Notes: a model not told the origin generated them from the letters alone. A DNA stretch of 64,000 nucleotides from Flavobacterium sp. N3904 (GCF_025947305.1 NZ_CP110009.1:124001-188000), one strand, 5' to 3'. Positions 43,476-52,531 are shown, counted from the first letter of the stretch. Numbers and translations are program-made.

Positions 43476-44369
43476 ATGAAAAATATAAGACTACTCAAAG
43501 ACCGTTTCATAAGTAAAACGTTCTTGACACTAACCATCTTGTCAATATCTGTTGTTATATTGATCGGTTTAGGCTTGTTCTATAAATCAATCCCTATTTT
43601 AAACAGTACATCGCTTTATAATTTATTGTTCTCATCCGAGTGGAGACCTTTCAAAGAGGCCTTCGGATTTTATCCTTTTATAATTGGTACACTTTGGGTA
43701 ACCGCAATTGCCATTATTATTGCCTTACCATTATCAATGCTGACCGCGATTTACCTTTCTGAATATGCACACGCACGTGTCCGAAAATTGGTTTTGCCAT
43801 TGATCGAATTATTATCCGGTATTCCTCCTGTCCTTTTTGGCGTTTGGGGAGTTTTGATTATTGTCCCGTTAATTCAAGAAAAAATCGCACCCCATTTTAT
43901 TGAATTCACTACTGGTTATTCTGTATTGGCAGGAGGAATTGTCCTAGCCATTATGATTTTCCCGCTAATCATCAGCATTCTGATGGAAGTATTTGACAAT
44001 GTGCCTCAGGAATTAAGAGATGCCTCTTTGGCTTTGGGAGCAACAAAATGGCAAACCACCAAAAAAGTATTGCTTAGAAAATCGGTTGACGGAATTGTAG
44101 CGGCTGTTGTACTCGCTATTTCCAGAGCTTTTGGAGAAACTATTGCCGTATTAATGGTTTGCGGAAATTTGGCGCAAGTTCCACATAGTCTGTTCGATTC
44201 TGGTTATCCGTTGCCTGCCCTTATCGCCAATAATTATGGTGAAATGATGTCAATCCCGATGTACGATTCAGCACTTATGTTTGCCGCCCTACTCCTATTT
44301 GTCATTATATTTTTATTTAATGCCATTTCGAGAATCATTTTATTCAGAATTGAAAAAAGAAACAATTAA
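43476..44369 (+). CDS. pstC: PstC-like ABC permease
   Basis: A 297-residue inner-membrane permease with six predicted transmembrane segments. The signature LRDASLALGATKWQTTKKVLLRKS is the EAA loop that contacts the ATPase, and ISRAFGETIAVLMVCGN follows as in PstC. ELLSGIPPVLFGVWGVL is also typical. It pairs with PstA-like 44381 to form the channel. Confidence 0.92.
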   Translation: MKNIRLLKDRFISKTFLTLTILSISVVILIGLGLFYKSIPILNSTSLYNLLFSSEWRPFKEAFGFYPFIIGTLWVTAIAIIIALPLSMLTAIYLSEYAHARVRKLVLPLIELLSGIPPVLFGVWGVLIIVPLIQEKIAPHFIEFTTGYSVLAGGIVLAIMIFPLIISILMEVFDNVPQELRDASLALGATKWQTTKKVLLRKSVDGIVAAVVLAISRAFGETIAVLMVCGNLAQVPHSLFDSGYPLPALIANNYGEMMSIPMYDSALMFAALLLFVIIFLFNAISRIILFRIEKRNN

Positions 44370-44380
44370 TCTATATCAAA

Positions 44381-45220
44381 ATGAGAAAAATAGAAGAAAA
44401 TATATTCAAAGTTTTGATGATAGCCAGCACCATCATCATTAGCAGTACCTTGTTTATGATATTATACACCATTTTTTCAAAAGGTGTTGGTTCCCTGAGT
44501 TGGGATATGGTTTCAAAAATTCCCGAAGGCGGATTCTATATCGGCAAAGGCGGAGGAATTTTGAATGCTATAATCGGATCCGTTTATATCACGATAGGCT
44601 CAACGATTTTGGGGCTTTTAATTAGTATTCCAATTGTAATTTACATCAATGTCTACGCAAAAAAGAATGCAGCTTTAGCCAATATAACCCGTTTGAGTTA
44701 TGACATTTTATTTGGAATCCCATCGATTGTTTACGGTGCCTTTGGATTTGCAATAATGGTTTATTTAGGATTGAAAACATCGCTGTTGGCAGGAATAATC
44801 ACGGTTACTTTATTAATCATTCCAATATTGGTTCGCGCCATAGACGAAGTAGTAAGAGTTGTTCCAGAAGACATGAGTAATGCGGTATATTCCTTAGGAG
44901 GCACCCGTTATGAAACGGCAAAAATTTTACTAAGACAATCCATCCCCGGAATTATTACTGCCATATTGCTCTCTTTTGGAAGAGCTATTGGTGATGCGGC
45001 CTGTGTACTTTTTACGGCTGGTTTTACAGACAGTATTCCAACCTCTTTAAATCAACCGGCGGCGACTTTGCCGTTATCCATTTTCTTTCAACTCAGTAGC
45101 CCGATACAGGAAGTTCAAAACCGAGCCTATGCTGCAGCAGTTATCCTAACCATAATTGTTCTAATTATTAGTATCGCGGCAAAAATAGCCAGCAAAAACC
45201 TTTCAAAAAATAAAATATGA
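44381..45220 (+). CDS. pstA: PstA-like ABC permease
   Basis: A 279-residue permease with six membrane segments. LSYDILFGIPSIVYGAFGFA and the EAA loop SNAVYSLGGTRYETAKILLR match PstA, and LSFGRAIGDAACVLFTAGF is the conserved end of the transport core. It starts 11 bases after pstC and overlaps pstB by 4 bp (ATGA), so the permease and ATPase are translationally coupled. Confidence 0.92.
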   Translation: MRKIEENIFKVLMIASTIIISSTLFMILYTIFSKGVGSLSWDMVSKIPEGGFYIGKGGGILNAIIGSVYITIGSTILGLLISIPIVIYINVYAKKNAALANITRLSYDILFGIPSIVYGAFGFAIMVYLGLKTSLLAGIITVTLLIIPILVRAIDEVVRVVPEDMSNAVYSLGGTRYETAKILLRQSIPGIITAILLSFGRAIGDAACVLFTAGFTDSIPTSLNQPAATLPLSIFFQLSSPIQEVQNRAYAAAVILTIIVLIISIAAKIASKNLSKNKI

Positions 45221-45978
45221 TCATTCAACCTCACATAAGCATCCAGAATTTAAATGTTCACATTGGTGAAAACCACATTCTAAAGAATATTAACCTTGAT
45301 ATCCCAGACAAGAAAGTAACTTCACTAATTGGTCCTTCAGGTTGTGGAAAAACAACTCTTCTTAAAACCATGAACCGACTACTCGACCGTCAAAACGACG
45401 TACGTGTGGAGGGAAGAGTTTTGGTAGATGGCGAAAACATCTACGATCCAAAAGTGGAAGTTACCCACATTCGAAAAAAAATGGGGTTGCTTTCTCAAAG
45501 ACCATTCCCATTGCCCATGAATATTTATGACAATATTGCTTACGGTCAACGCATTCATGGAAACCATAACAAAAGGGAGCTGGACGAAATAGTTGAGAAA
45601 TACCTTCGCGGTGTTAATCTTTGGGACGAAGTCAAAGACAGACTAAAATCTCCTGCTACCCGATTGTCCATTGGGCAACAACAACGATTGTGTCTAGCCA
45701 GAGGACTGGCTATAGAGCCCGAAATTATTTTGGGAGACGAACCAACATCGGCCTTAGATCCGATTTCTACCCAAGCAATCGAGGAATTGTTTTTGCAGCT
45801 AAAAGACAAATACACTATCGTTTTGGTCACTCACATTCTGCGTCAGGCGCGAAGAGTATCAGACTATATCGGATTTGTCTATATGGGCGAAATTATAGAA
45901 TTTGGCCCAACCGAAGAAATACTTTTGAACCCAAAAGAAAAACTGACTCAGGACTATGTAAAAGGTTTTTTGAGTTAG
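45217..45978 (+). CDS. pstB: PstB-like ABC ATPase
   Basis: A 253-residue ATPase. Walker A GPSGCGKTTLLKTMNRLLDR, Q-loop LLSQRPFPLPMNIYDNIAYG, signature LSIGQQQRLCLARGLA, Walker B IILGDEPTSALDP and H-loop VLVTHILRQARR are all present. NRLLDR after Walker A is typical of PstB. Its end is followed by a 216-base gap with nested inverted repeats before the chrA gene; no phoU follows. Confidence 0.93.
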   Translation: MIIQPHISIQNLNVHIGENHILKNINLDIPDKKVTSLIGPSGCGKTTLLKTMNRLLDRQNDVRVEGRVLVDGENIYDPKVEVTHIRKKMGLLSQRPFPLPMNIYDNIAYGQRIHGNHNKRELDEIVEKYLRGVNLWDEVKDRLKSPATRLSIGQQQRLCLARGLAIEPEIILGDEPTSALDPISTQAIEELFLQLKDKYTIVLVTHILRQARRVSDYIGFVYMGEIIEFGPTEEILLNPKEKLTQDYVKGFLS

Positions 45979-46007
45979 TAATGAAAAAAGGGGGCCTACC
46001 CTCAAAA

Positions 46008-46162
46008 GTGTGGGTTTTATCAAATAGAGAGTATCGTCAAAATAAAATATTAAAAAAAACCATTAAGGCATTAAGACTCATTAAGGTTACAATTGCTTAA
46101 TGAATCTTAATGTCTTAATGGTTTAGAGTTTTAAATTTAATCTTAAATTTAAAAACCCACAC
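46008..46162. repeat. Nested inverted repeats between pstB and chrA
   Basis: The outer 11-bp arms gtgtgggtttt (46008-46018) and aaaacccacac (46152-46162) match exactly. An inner imperfect hairpin (about 46059-46085 with 46096-46122) is built from CATTAAG units and their complements (accattaaggcattaag/cttaatgtcttaatggt). It is a large potential RNA structure that could separate or regulate chrA expression. Confidence 0.6.
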
Positions 46163-46194
46163 AATTCGTGGTAGAACCAAAAAATTAAACGATT

Positions 46195-47364
46195 ATGAGT
46201 ACAGAAAAACTCAATTATACCTTACTTGATTTAATAAAATATTTTCTCAAACTGGGAACAACTGGTTTTGGAGGTCCAGTTGCCTTGGTTGGGTACATGC
46301 ATCGGGACTTGGTTGAAGACAAAAAATGGATTAACGACTCCGATTTTAAAGAAGGATTGGCACTTTCGCAATTGGCACCAGGCCCTTTGGCGGCGCAATT
46401 GGGGATTTATATCGGCTTTGTACATTTTGGTGTTTTGGGTGCAACCTTATCAGGATTGGCCTTTGTGATTCCGTCATTCATAATGGTTGTTTTATTGGGT
46501 ATTGCCTATCAGGCGTATGGCGGATTACCGTGGATGCAAGCTATTTTTTACGGTATTAGCGCAGCTGTAATAGGCATTATTGTTATGAGCTCCTATAAAC
46601 TAACTGTCAAATCCATTAGCAAATTTGAAATTCCAGCCATCAAAAACAACTGGATTCTTTGGACATTTTACGTCGCCGCCATCATTCTCACGGCGGTAAC
46701 CCAAAAAGAAGAACTGCTTTTATTTGTTGCTTTAGGTTTTATTTATATGGTTGTAAAAGCACATCCCGAATGGATTAAACGCCCAAAAACAGCCTCGTTT
46801 TTTTTCCTGACAACTGCCGGATTATCTACTGTTGACCTTGGAAAATTAGGAGAACTTGCCTGGTTTTTTATCAAAGCTGGTGCCTTTGTTTTTGGAAGCG
46901 GATTGGCCATTGTTCCGTTTTTGCATGCGGGAGTGGTCAATGAGCATCATTGGTTAACCGAAAATCAATTTGTAGATGCCGTAGCGGTAGCCATGATTAC
47001 TCCAGGTCCGGTTGTAATAACGGTAGGGTTTATAGGCTATTTGGTTGGGGGTGTTACTGGAGCAACTATTGCCGCTTTAGGTGTTTTTCTTCCCTGTTAT
47101 TTATTTACGGTAATTCCTGCTCCCTATTTCAAAAAAATATCGCAAAACAAAAGTATCAAAGCATTTGTCGACGGAATAACTGCCGGCATAATTGGGGCCT
47201 TAGTAGGAGCCGTAATTGTAATTGCCCTTAGGACCATTGTTGATATACCCACGGCACTGATTGCTATAGGTACCGTGCTTATTCTCATTTACGTCAAAAA
47301 AATACAGGAACCACACATTATAGTCATTGCAGCTCTTTTGGGCGTTTTACTTAAATTGGTTTAA
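46195..47364 (+). CDS. chrA: ChrA-family chromate/oxyanion transporter
   Basis: A 389-residue long-chain CHR-family permease with two homologous halves. The first has TGFGGPVALVGYMHRDLVED and LSQLAPGPLAAQLGIYIGFV, the second AGAFVFGSGLAIVPFLHAG and VAVAMITPGPVVITVGFIGYLVGG. About 10 membrane segments are present. Members extrude chromate or exchange it against sulfate. Their cyanobacterial homologue SrpC belongs to sulfur-regulated plasmid genes. Next to the ABC importer it may move sulfate-like anions rather than defend against chromate (inference). Confidence 0.88.
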   Translation: MSTEKLNYTLLDLIKYFLKLGTTGFGGPVALVGYMHRDLVEDKKWINDSDFKEGLALSQLAPGPLAAQLGIYIGFVHFGVLGATLSGLAFVIPSFIMVVLLGIAYQAYGGLPWMQAIFYGISAAVIGIIVMSSYKLTVKSISKFEIPAIKNNWILWTFYVAAIILTAVTQKEELLLFVALGFIYMVVKAHPEWIKRPKTASFFFLTTAGLSTVDLGKLGELAWFFIKAGAFVFGSGLAIVPFLHAGVVNEHHWLTENQFVDAVAVAMITPGPVVITVGFIGYLVGGVTGATIAALGVFLPCYLFTVIPAPYFKKISQNKSIKAFVDGITAGIIGALVGAVIVIALRTIVDIPTALIAIGTVLILIYVKKIQEPHIIVIAALLGVLLKLV

Positions 47365-47374
47365 GCCCATAAAA

Positions 47375-47401
47375 AAAGCGGATGTCAATGGCATCCGCTT
47401 T
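47375..47401. terminator. Bidirectional terminator between chrA and der
   Basis: aaagcggatg pairs exactly with catccgcttt around a 7-base loop, flanked by A and T runs. The two genes converge here. Confidence 0.85.
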
Positions 47402-47405
47402 CCTA

Positions 47406-48716
47406 TTATTTTTCTCTAATATAAATATCGATTGGCACTCCTGAGAAATCCCATTTTTCTCTAATTTTATTTTCAAGGTAACGTTTGTATGGCTCCTTAA
47501 CGTATTGTGGCATGTTGGCAAAAAACACAAACTGAGGTGTTGGTGTTGGCAACTGCATACAATATTTAATTTTCACATATTTCCCTTTGGTTGCAGGTGG
47601 CGGATACGCTTCAATCACTTTCAACATAAATTCATTGAATTTCGATGTGGCAATATGTTGCTTTCTATTTTCAAAAACCTGAACAGTAGCTTCCAATGCT
47701 TTCAACAAACGCTGTTTGGTCAAAGCCGAAACAAAAAGAATAGGCACATCAGTAAATGGCATTAATTCTTTTTTGATTTTCTCTTCGTAATCACGGGTCG
47801 ACATGGTATCTTTCTCTACCAAATCCCATTTGTTTACCAAGATCACAACTCCCTTACGGTTTTTCTCGGCCAACCAAAAAATACTTTGGTCCTGTCCTTC
47901 AAATCCACGGGTAGCGTCAATTACCAAAATACAAATGTCGGCATGCTCAATCGCACGAACCGAACGCATTACAGAGTAAAACTCCAAATCTTCTTTCACT
48001 TTCGCTTTACGACGAATACCCGCCGTATCGACCAAGTTGAATTCAAAACCAAAACGGTCAAACTTTGTATCAATAGCATCACGAGTAGTACCCGCAATAT
48101 CAGTTACCATAAAACGTTCTTTACCAATCAAAGCATTGATAAAACTAGATTTTCCTGCATTAGGACGACCCACTACAGCAAAACGAGGCAAAACTACTTC
48201 TTCTTGAACCGGTTCTGGTTTCACCGGAAAAGCTTCAATTAAAGCATCCAATAAATCCCCAGTTCCACTTCCAGAAATACTCGCAAAAGTGTAATATTCT
48301 CCTAAACCAAGATTATAAAATTCCAGAGCGTCTTTTTCACGCATGGCATTGTCTACCTTATTCACCGCCAATAAAACAGGCTTAGTCACTTTACGCAACA
48401 AACGGGCAACAACATCATCCATTGGGGTAATCCCCTCTTCAACATCAACCACAAATATAATAACATCGGCTTCGTCGATAGCCAATTCTACTTGTTTGCG
48501 GATCTCACCTTCAAAAACATCATCCGATCCACGAACGTACCCACCTGTATCAATCACAGAAAACTCTTTTCCGTTCCACTCGCTTTTACCGTAGTTTCTA
48601 TCTCTGGTAACTCCAGAAACTGAATCTACAATAGCTTCTCTTCTTTGTATCAGCCTATTAAAAAGGGTTGATTTCCCTACATTAGGTCTTCCTACTATCG
48701 CAACAATATTGTTCAT
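47406..48716 (-). CDS. der: Ribosome-assembly GTPase Der (EngA)
   Basis: A 436-residue double GTPase. First G domain: [23 protein letters not shown] and NKVDNAMRE. Second: [27 protein letters not shown] and NKWDLVEKD. The C-terminal KH-like domain follows ([18 protein letters not shown] and [17 protein letters not shown]). It acts in assembly of the 50S subunit. It is intact and monocistronic. Confidence 0.97.
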   Translation of the reverse strand: MNNIVAIVGRPNVGKSTLFNRLIQRREAIVDSVSGVTRDRNYGKSEWNGKEFSVIDTGGYVRGSDDVFEGEIRKQVELAIDEADVIIFVVDVEEGITPMDDVVARLLRKVTKPVLLAVNKVDNAMREKDALEFYNLGLGEYYTFASISGSGTGDLLDALIEAFPVKPEPVQEEVVLPRFAVVGRPNAGKSSFINALIGKERFMVTDIAGTTRDAIDTKFDRFGFEFNLVDTAGIRRKAKVKEDLEFYSVMRSVRAIEHADICILVIDATRGFEGQDQSIFWLAEKNRKGVVILVNKWDLVEKDTMSTRDYEEKIKKELMPFTDVPILFVSALTKQRLLKALEATVQVFENRKQHIATSKFNEFMLKVIEAYPPPATKGKYVKIKYCMQLPTPTPQFVFFANMPQYVKEPYKRYLENKIREKWDFSGVPIDIYIREK

Positions 48717-48770
48717 AATATAAATTCAAATATTTATTTTCCCCGAATACTGCTTTCCAGTTTCGGGTTG

Positions 48771-48778
48771 CAAAGGTA
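48771..48778 (-). promoter_or_regulatory. -7 box of der
   Basis: On the minus strand this is TACCTTTG, 55 bases before the der ATG at 48716. Confidence 0.6.
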
Positions 48779-48856
48779 GTGTTTAAAACCATGAATATCA
48801 ATTTTTTTGGTATATTAGCACTACCTAATTCCCTTAACCGATTCATTTCTAAATTT

Positions 48857-49354
48857 ATGGACACCAATAATGAGATCCGTTTGCGATTGCGATTCAACAA
48901 AGAAGTCAACCAGAACATAGATTCCCTACGCCAAAAATTCATACAATTTACCACCACCAATTCACCTGATTACTTTCTAAAAATAAGAGGCTACCATATC
49001 TGGATTAACATCAAAGGCCCCAAAAAAGCATATTGGTCACCTCATTTGCACCTCGAAATGGAATACAAAGACCAAAATGAAACCCACATTCGAGGTTTAT
49101 TTGGCCCCGACCCTACTCTCTGGACATTATTTATGTTTCTCCATTTTATGATAGCAGGAACTTTCATTATTTTTTGCGGCATCGCCTACTCTGATTATAT
49201 CTTAAAAACGTCAACAACAGGCGATTTTGTTGTAATGTCCCTTATGGTTTTTGCTTGGTTTTTGCTCTACGTCACCGCCAAACAAATCCGGAGCAACGGC
49301 GAAAAGCAAATGAACGATATAGAAAAGGTGTTTTTAGAAATATTAGAATCATAA
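48857..49354 (+). CDS. Conserved hypothetical two-helix membrane protein
   Basis: About 165 residues from the ATG at 48857 (MDTNNEIRLRLRF); an extension to 48779 would run into the der promoter. The N-terminal half is soluble (YFLKIRGYHIWINIKGPKKA, a His/Trp-rich SPHLHLEMEYK and RGLFGPDPTLWTLFMFLHFM), followed by two membrane segments (about 85-110 and 120-140) and a basic end. I recognise no named family. It is transcribed divergently from der. Confidence 0.6.
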   Translation: MDTNNEIRLRLRFNKEVNQNIDSLRQKFIQFTTTNSPDYFLKIRGYHIWINIKGPKKAYWSPHLHLEMEYKDQNETHIRGLFGPDPTLWTLFMFLHFMIAGTFIIFCGIAYSDYILKTSTTGDFVVMSLMVFAWFLLYVTAKQIRSNGEKQMNDIEKVFLEILES

Positions 49355-49376
49355 AAAAAATTTGTCAATTCGTTTT

Positions 49377-49586
49377 TTACTTATTTTCTACATATTCTAA
49401 AATATCACCTGGCTGACAGTCCAACACTTTGCAAATAGCCTCCAAAGTAGTAAACCGAATAGCTTTTGCCTTTCCAGTCTTTAGTATTGAAAGGTTAGAA
49501 AGCGTCAAATCAACCTTTTCTGAAAGTTCGTTCAGCGACATTTTTCGCTTAGCCATCATAACATCTAAATTTACAATTATAGCCAT
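49377..49586 (-). CDS. XRE-family (Cro/C1-type) regulator, YozG-like
   Basis: A 69-residue helix-turn-helix protein: MAIIVNLDVMMAKRKMSLNE, LSEKVDLTLSNLSILKTGKA and LEAICKVLDCQPGDILEYVE. This compact YozG-like type is usually coupled to DUF2975 membrane proteins, as it is here (3 bases after that gene). It may bind DNA in response to a membrane signal from its partner (inference). Confidence 0.9.
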   Translation of the reverse strand: MAIIVNLDVMMAKRKMSLNELSEKVDLTLSNLSILKTGKAKAIRFTTLEAICKVLDCQPGDILEYVENK

Positions 49587-49589
49587 AGC

Positions 49590-50138
49590 TTATATCGTTA
49601 AGTCATTTTCAGTTTGCATTTCGATTCCCTTTTTAAAAATATGAGCAATAACAAAAAGTATCACACTCATAAACAGCCACACATCTGCTCCGTCAAGCCT
49701 TAAATACTGTGTGTCAGGGATATTAAGTCCTTTTATCGCTAATTCTCTGCAAAACTTCGCTCCCCAAAAAGAAAATAAGCCAATACCCAAAGCCAAAAAA
49801 GCAATATTCAAAATAAAACGCCTTACCACTTCATTGAATGGCTGTGTTAAATTAAATTTTTTGTCGTGAAAAAATTTCACAATACAATAAAACAATAAAG
49901 CTTCCATGACTGTCACAATAATCATTAATGAAATCAAAATAACAAAATAAGTTTGATTGAAATAATACAATTCAGACAAATCAATCTCATTCCAAAATTT
50001 ACTGGCACCAACTGGATTCAGTAATAAAGTAAAAAAAGCATTAGTTATAAAACCCCCTGCTTGAACACAAAGGCCCACGAATATCACCCATGAAACGACA
50101 TTCAATGCCTTAAGAACGAAATCTGTTTTTCTAGACAT
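49590..50138 (-). CDS. DUF2975 membrane protein
   Basis: A 182-residue protein with four predicted membrane segments (about 13-35, 58-80, 105-128 and 150-165). FNEVVRRFILNIAFLALGIG is characteristic of DUF2975, a family always near small XRE regulators. Its biochemical role is unknown. The downstream regulator at 49377-49586 is its expected partner. Confidence 0.85.
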   Translation of the reverse strand: MSRKTDFVLKALNVVSWVIFVGLCVQAGGFITNAFFTLLLNPVGASKFWNEIDLSELYYFNQTYFVILISLMIIVTVMEALLFYCIVKFFHDKKFNLTQPFNEVVRRFILNIAFLALGIGLFSFWGAKFCRELAIKGLNIPDTQYLRLDGADVWLFMSVILFVIAHIFKKGIEMQTENDLTI

Positions 50139-50218
50139 AACATTTATTTTTTAAAATTACGCCTCAAATATAAATATTTTTTATTGATAAACAATAAATA
50201 TATATCATTTTTCAAAAA

Positions 50219-50377
50219 TTATTTGTCTTTAAACAAAACTAAGCATTCGTAGCCAATCCAGCTCTCCATTGCAACTCCTCCCTCAAAAAGAAGTTGTTCC
50301 AATGCACTTGCAGGAGCTTCCGTTGGTCGCTCAGCAAGCCCAGGAACAACAACCTTTTTTCGTTGCGGGGTTTCCAT
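50219..50377 (-). CDS. Possible 52-residue ORF within a structured GC-rich element
   Basis: In the 385-base gap (50139-50523) the bases from about 50240 to 50420 are more GC-rich and fold: aaaaagaagttgttcc (near 50285) pairs with ggaacaacaaccttttt (near 50344). On the minus strand an open frame runs from METPQRKKVVVPGLAERPTE to a TAA at 50219, with LLFEGGVAMESWIGYECLVL. I suspect a dispersed repeat rather than a gene, because the frame covers the hairpin, but an unbroken 52-codon frame is worth recording. No Shine-Dalgarno-like sequence is obvious. Confidence 0.3.
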   Translation of the reverse strand: METPQRKKVVVPGLAERPTEAPASALEQLLFEGGVAMESWIGYECLVLFKDK

Positions 50378-50422
50378 TTCACACGAGCGAAGCGAACTGG
50401 CGAAGCAATCTGGGCTAAAAAA

Positions 50423-50456
50423 AAATCAGCATCAGAAAAATTTCCGATACTGATTT
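50423..50456. terminator. Terminator of era
   Basis: aaatcagcatcagaaa pairs with tttccgatactgattt with two mismatches. It lies downstream of the leftward era gene, facing the GC-rich element. Confidence 0.65.
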
Positions 50457-50523
50457 ACAATTATTTGATTTCAATCTTTTATAAGTCATCAAATTCACTG
50501 ATCACTAAAAAACTGAACGCTAC

Positions 50524-51405
50524 TTATTGGTTGTACCCAAAACGCTTCAACATATTCGCGTTGCTTCTCCAGTTTTTATTCACTTTTACAACCAACTCAA
50601 TATGAATTTGTTTACCAAAGAATTTCTCCAAATCGGCACGCGCTTCCATTCCCACTTTTTTCAAAGCAGCTCCTTTATGTCCAATGATGATTCCTTTTTG
50701 GGTATCGCGTTCTACCATAATCAAAGAACGAATGCGGATGATATTCTCATCTTCAAAAAACTCTTCAGTTACAATTTCTACTGCATATGGAATTTCCTTG
50801 CTGTACTTCAATAATATTTTCTCACGAATCGTTTCGTTTACAAAGAAACGCTCCGGTTTGTCCGTCAATTGATCTTTTGGATAATAGGCTGGCGATTCTG
50901 GCAATAACGAAATGATTCTTTGAAAAACTTCAGGAACATTAAAATTCTGCAAAGCGGATATCGGGTAAATTTCGGCGTTAGGAACTTTGGCTGTCCAAAA
51001 AGCCACTTGTTCTTCTAATTGCGTTTGATTCGAATTATCAATTTTGTTTAATAACAACAAAACCGGAATTTTGGAATGAATAATTTTATTAAAAAAAGCT
51101 TCGTCTTTCAATTCCTGCTCACCAATCTCAACCATATAGATCAAAATATCAGCATCTTCAAAGGCAGACTTCACGAAGTTCATCATCGATTCCTGCATTT
51201 CGTAGGCCGGTTTGATGATTCCGGGTGTATCCGACAAGATCATTTGAAAATCTTCTCCGTTTACAATTCCCAGAATTCTATGACGTGTTGTTTGTGCTTT
51301 TGACGTAATAATAGATAACCTTTCTCCAACAAAGGCATTCATTAACGTTGATTTCCCAACGTTTGGATTCCCTATGATGTTTACAAAACCTGCTTTATGT
51401 GACAT
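50524..51405 (-). CDS. era: Ribosome-assembly GTPase Era
   Basis: A 293-residue GTPase with KH domain. [19 protein letters not shown] (P-loop), SDTPGIIKPAYEMQ and LLNKIDNSNQ mark the G domain. The C-terminal KH domain has IIGHKGAALKKVGMEARADLEKF. It binds 16S rRNA and helps 30S maturation. It is intact and of standard length. Confidence 0.97.
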   Translation of the reverse strand: MSHKAGFVNIIGNPNVGKSTLMNAFVGERLSIITSKAQTTRHRILGIVNGEDFQMILSDTPGIIKPAYEMQESMMNFVKSAFEDADILIYMVEIGEQELKDEAFFNKIIHSKIPVLLLLNKIDNSNQTQLEEQVAFWTAKVPNAEIYPISALQNFNVPEVFQRIISLLPESPAYYPKDQLTDKPERFFVNETIREKILLKYSKEIPYAVEIVTEEFFEDENIIRIRSLIMVERDTQKGIIIGHKGAALKKVGMEARADLEKFFGKQIHIELVVKVNKNWRSNANMLKRFGYNQ

Positions 51406-51425
51406 TTCTACTTTAATTTATAGTG

Positions 51426-51433
51426 CAAAGGTA
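51426..51433 (-). promoter_or_regulatory. -7 box of era
   Basis: The complement reads TACCTTTG, 20 bases before the era start codon. Confidence 0.6.
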
Positions 51434-51480
51434 GTCATATCAAGTCAATACAGGAAATAAAACATTTTTTAAAGTTTTCA

Positions 51481-51510
51481 TTGGATTTATCAAAATTCAG
51501 CGTATCTTTG
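51481..51510 (+). promoter_or_regulatory. Promoter of the tandem initiator tRNA genes
   Basis: TTG at 51481-51483, a 19-bp spacer and TATCTTTG at 51503-51510 match the consensus exactly. The first tRNA begins 12 bases after the -7 box. Confidence 0.75.
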
Positions 51511-51522
51511 CACCCGAAACAA

Positions 51523-51595
51523 CGCGGGATAGAGCAGTAGGCAGCTCGTCGGGCTCATAACCCGAAGGTCACAGGTTCGAGTCCTGTTCCCGCTA
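51523..51595 (+). tRNA. tRNA-fMet (CAT), copy 1
   Basis: A 73-nt tRNA (CCA not encoded). The acceptor stem CGCGGGA/TCCCGCT leaves C1 unpaired against T72. The anticodon arm has the three G-C pairs (GGG CTCATAA CCC) that mark an initiator. The T-loop TTCGAGT is normal. Confidence 0.96.
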
Positions 51596-51630
51596 CTAAG
51601 GTAGCCTTATTGAGATTACAAAACGCACAT

Positions 51631-51703
51631 CGCGGGATAGAGCAGTAGGCAGCTCGTCGGGCTCATAACCCGAAGGTCACAGGTTCGAGTCCTGTTCCCG
51701 CTA
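51631..51703 (+). tRNA. tRNA-fMet (CAT), copy 2
   Basis: The sequence is identical to copy 1, separated by 35 bases. Both copies are co-transcribed from the promoter at 51481. A strong terminator follows. Confidence 0.96.
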
Positions 51704-51707
51704 CTAG

Positions 51708-51737
51708 AAAAGCTTCAGAGAAATCTGAAGCTTTTTT
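51708..51737 (+). terminator. Terminator of the tRNA operon
   Basis: aagcttcaga pairs exactly with tctgaagctt around a gaaa loop, then a T run. A diverged copy of this hairpin lies at 52630-52673. Confidence 0.9.
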
Positions 51738-51832
51738 CGTTATAACCATCTTTGTCAAAGTGTCGTTATGCTCAAGAGTGGGGTGCTCGCGCCAGCAGAG
51801 TAAAATAATCAACAGTATAAAAGAACATTAAA

Positions 51833-52531
51833 ATGTTAGAAATTCTTTACCAAGACGAATATATTATAGCAATTAATAAACCAAGTGGATTGATAGTTCA
51901 CAAATCATTTTATGCGCGCGATGCAAAAGTTTATGCTATTCAAGAACTGAGAAATCAAATAGGAGGACAACACGTTTATCCTATTCATCGGTTAGACCGA
52001 AAAACATCCGGCATCTTGTTATTTGCTTTAGACAAACAGGTTTTAAAAATTATGAATGATCGTTTTGCCACACGCGAAGTCGAAAAAAAATATTTAGCAA
52101 TTTTACGCGGTTGGTCACCCGAAGAACTAACGATTGATTATGATTTAACCAATGATGATGACATTACACAAAATGCAATAACATACTTTCATCGTTTGCA
52201 AAATGCCGAAGTTGAGTTAGAATTTAACAATCAACCAACGTCACGATATTGTTTGGTAGAAGCGATTCCTGAAACTGGACGTATGCATCAATTGCGAAAA
52301 CATTTCAAACATATTTTTCATCCCATTTTAGGAAGTCGTCCACATGGTTGTAACAAGCAAAATAAATTATGGTTGGAGAATTATGACCTGAAAGGAATGA
52401 TGCTTCATGCACATCAGTTAATTTTTAATCATCCAATAAAAAATGAACAACTAATCTTGAATGCAAAGATTAATGAAGAATTTAGCAGAGTAGGTACTAT
52501 TCTTAATCTAGATTTGAGAAAGTATAAATAG
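51833..52531 (+). CDS. truC: tRNA pseudouridine synthase TruC-like
   Basis: A 232-residue RluA/TruC-type pseudouridine synthase. ILYQDEYIIAINKPSGLIVH, the catalytic HRLDRKTSGILLFALDK (Asp of RLD), EAIPETGRMHQLRKHFKHI and GSRPHGCNKQN (in place of the family's usual DxRHGxGxxN) are present. TruC makes pseudouridine at position 65 of tRNAs. The gene is AT-rich compared with its neighbours and lies between the tRNA-fMet terminator and a decayed copy of it, so it may have been inserted (see findings). Confidence 0.88.
   Translation: MLEILYQDEYIIAINKPSGLIVHKSFYARDAKVYAIQELRNQIGGQHVYPIHRLDRKTSGILLFALDKQVLKIMNDRFATREVEKKYLAILRGWSPEELTIDYDLTNDDDITQNAITYFHRLQNAEVELEFNNQPTSRYCLVEAIPETGRMHQLRKHFKHIFHPILGSRPHGCNKQNKLWLENYDLKGMMLHAHQLIFNHPIKNEQLILNAKINEEFSRVGTILNLDLRKYK

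Noticed and set aside
42442..45978. Plain phosphate (Pst) system
   Set aside because: The genes belong to the Pst families, but phoU and phoBR are missing and the setting is sulfur-like. The phosphate reading stays as the main alternative rather than the call.
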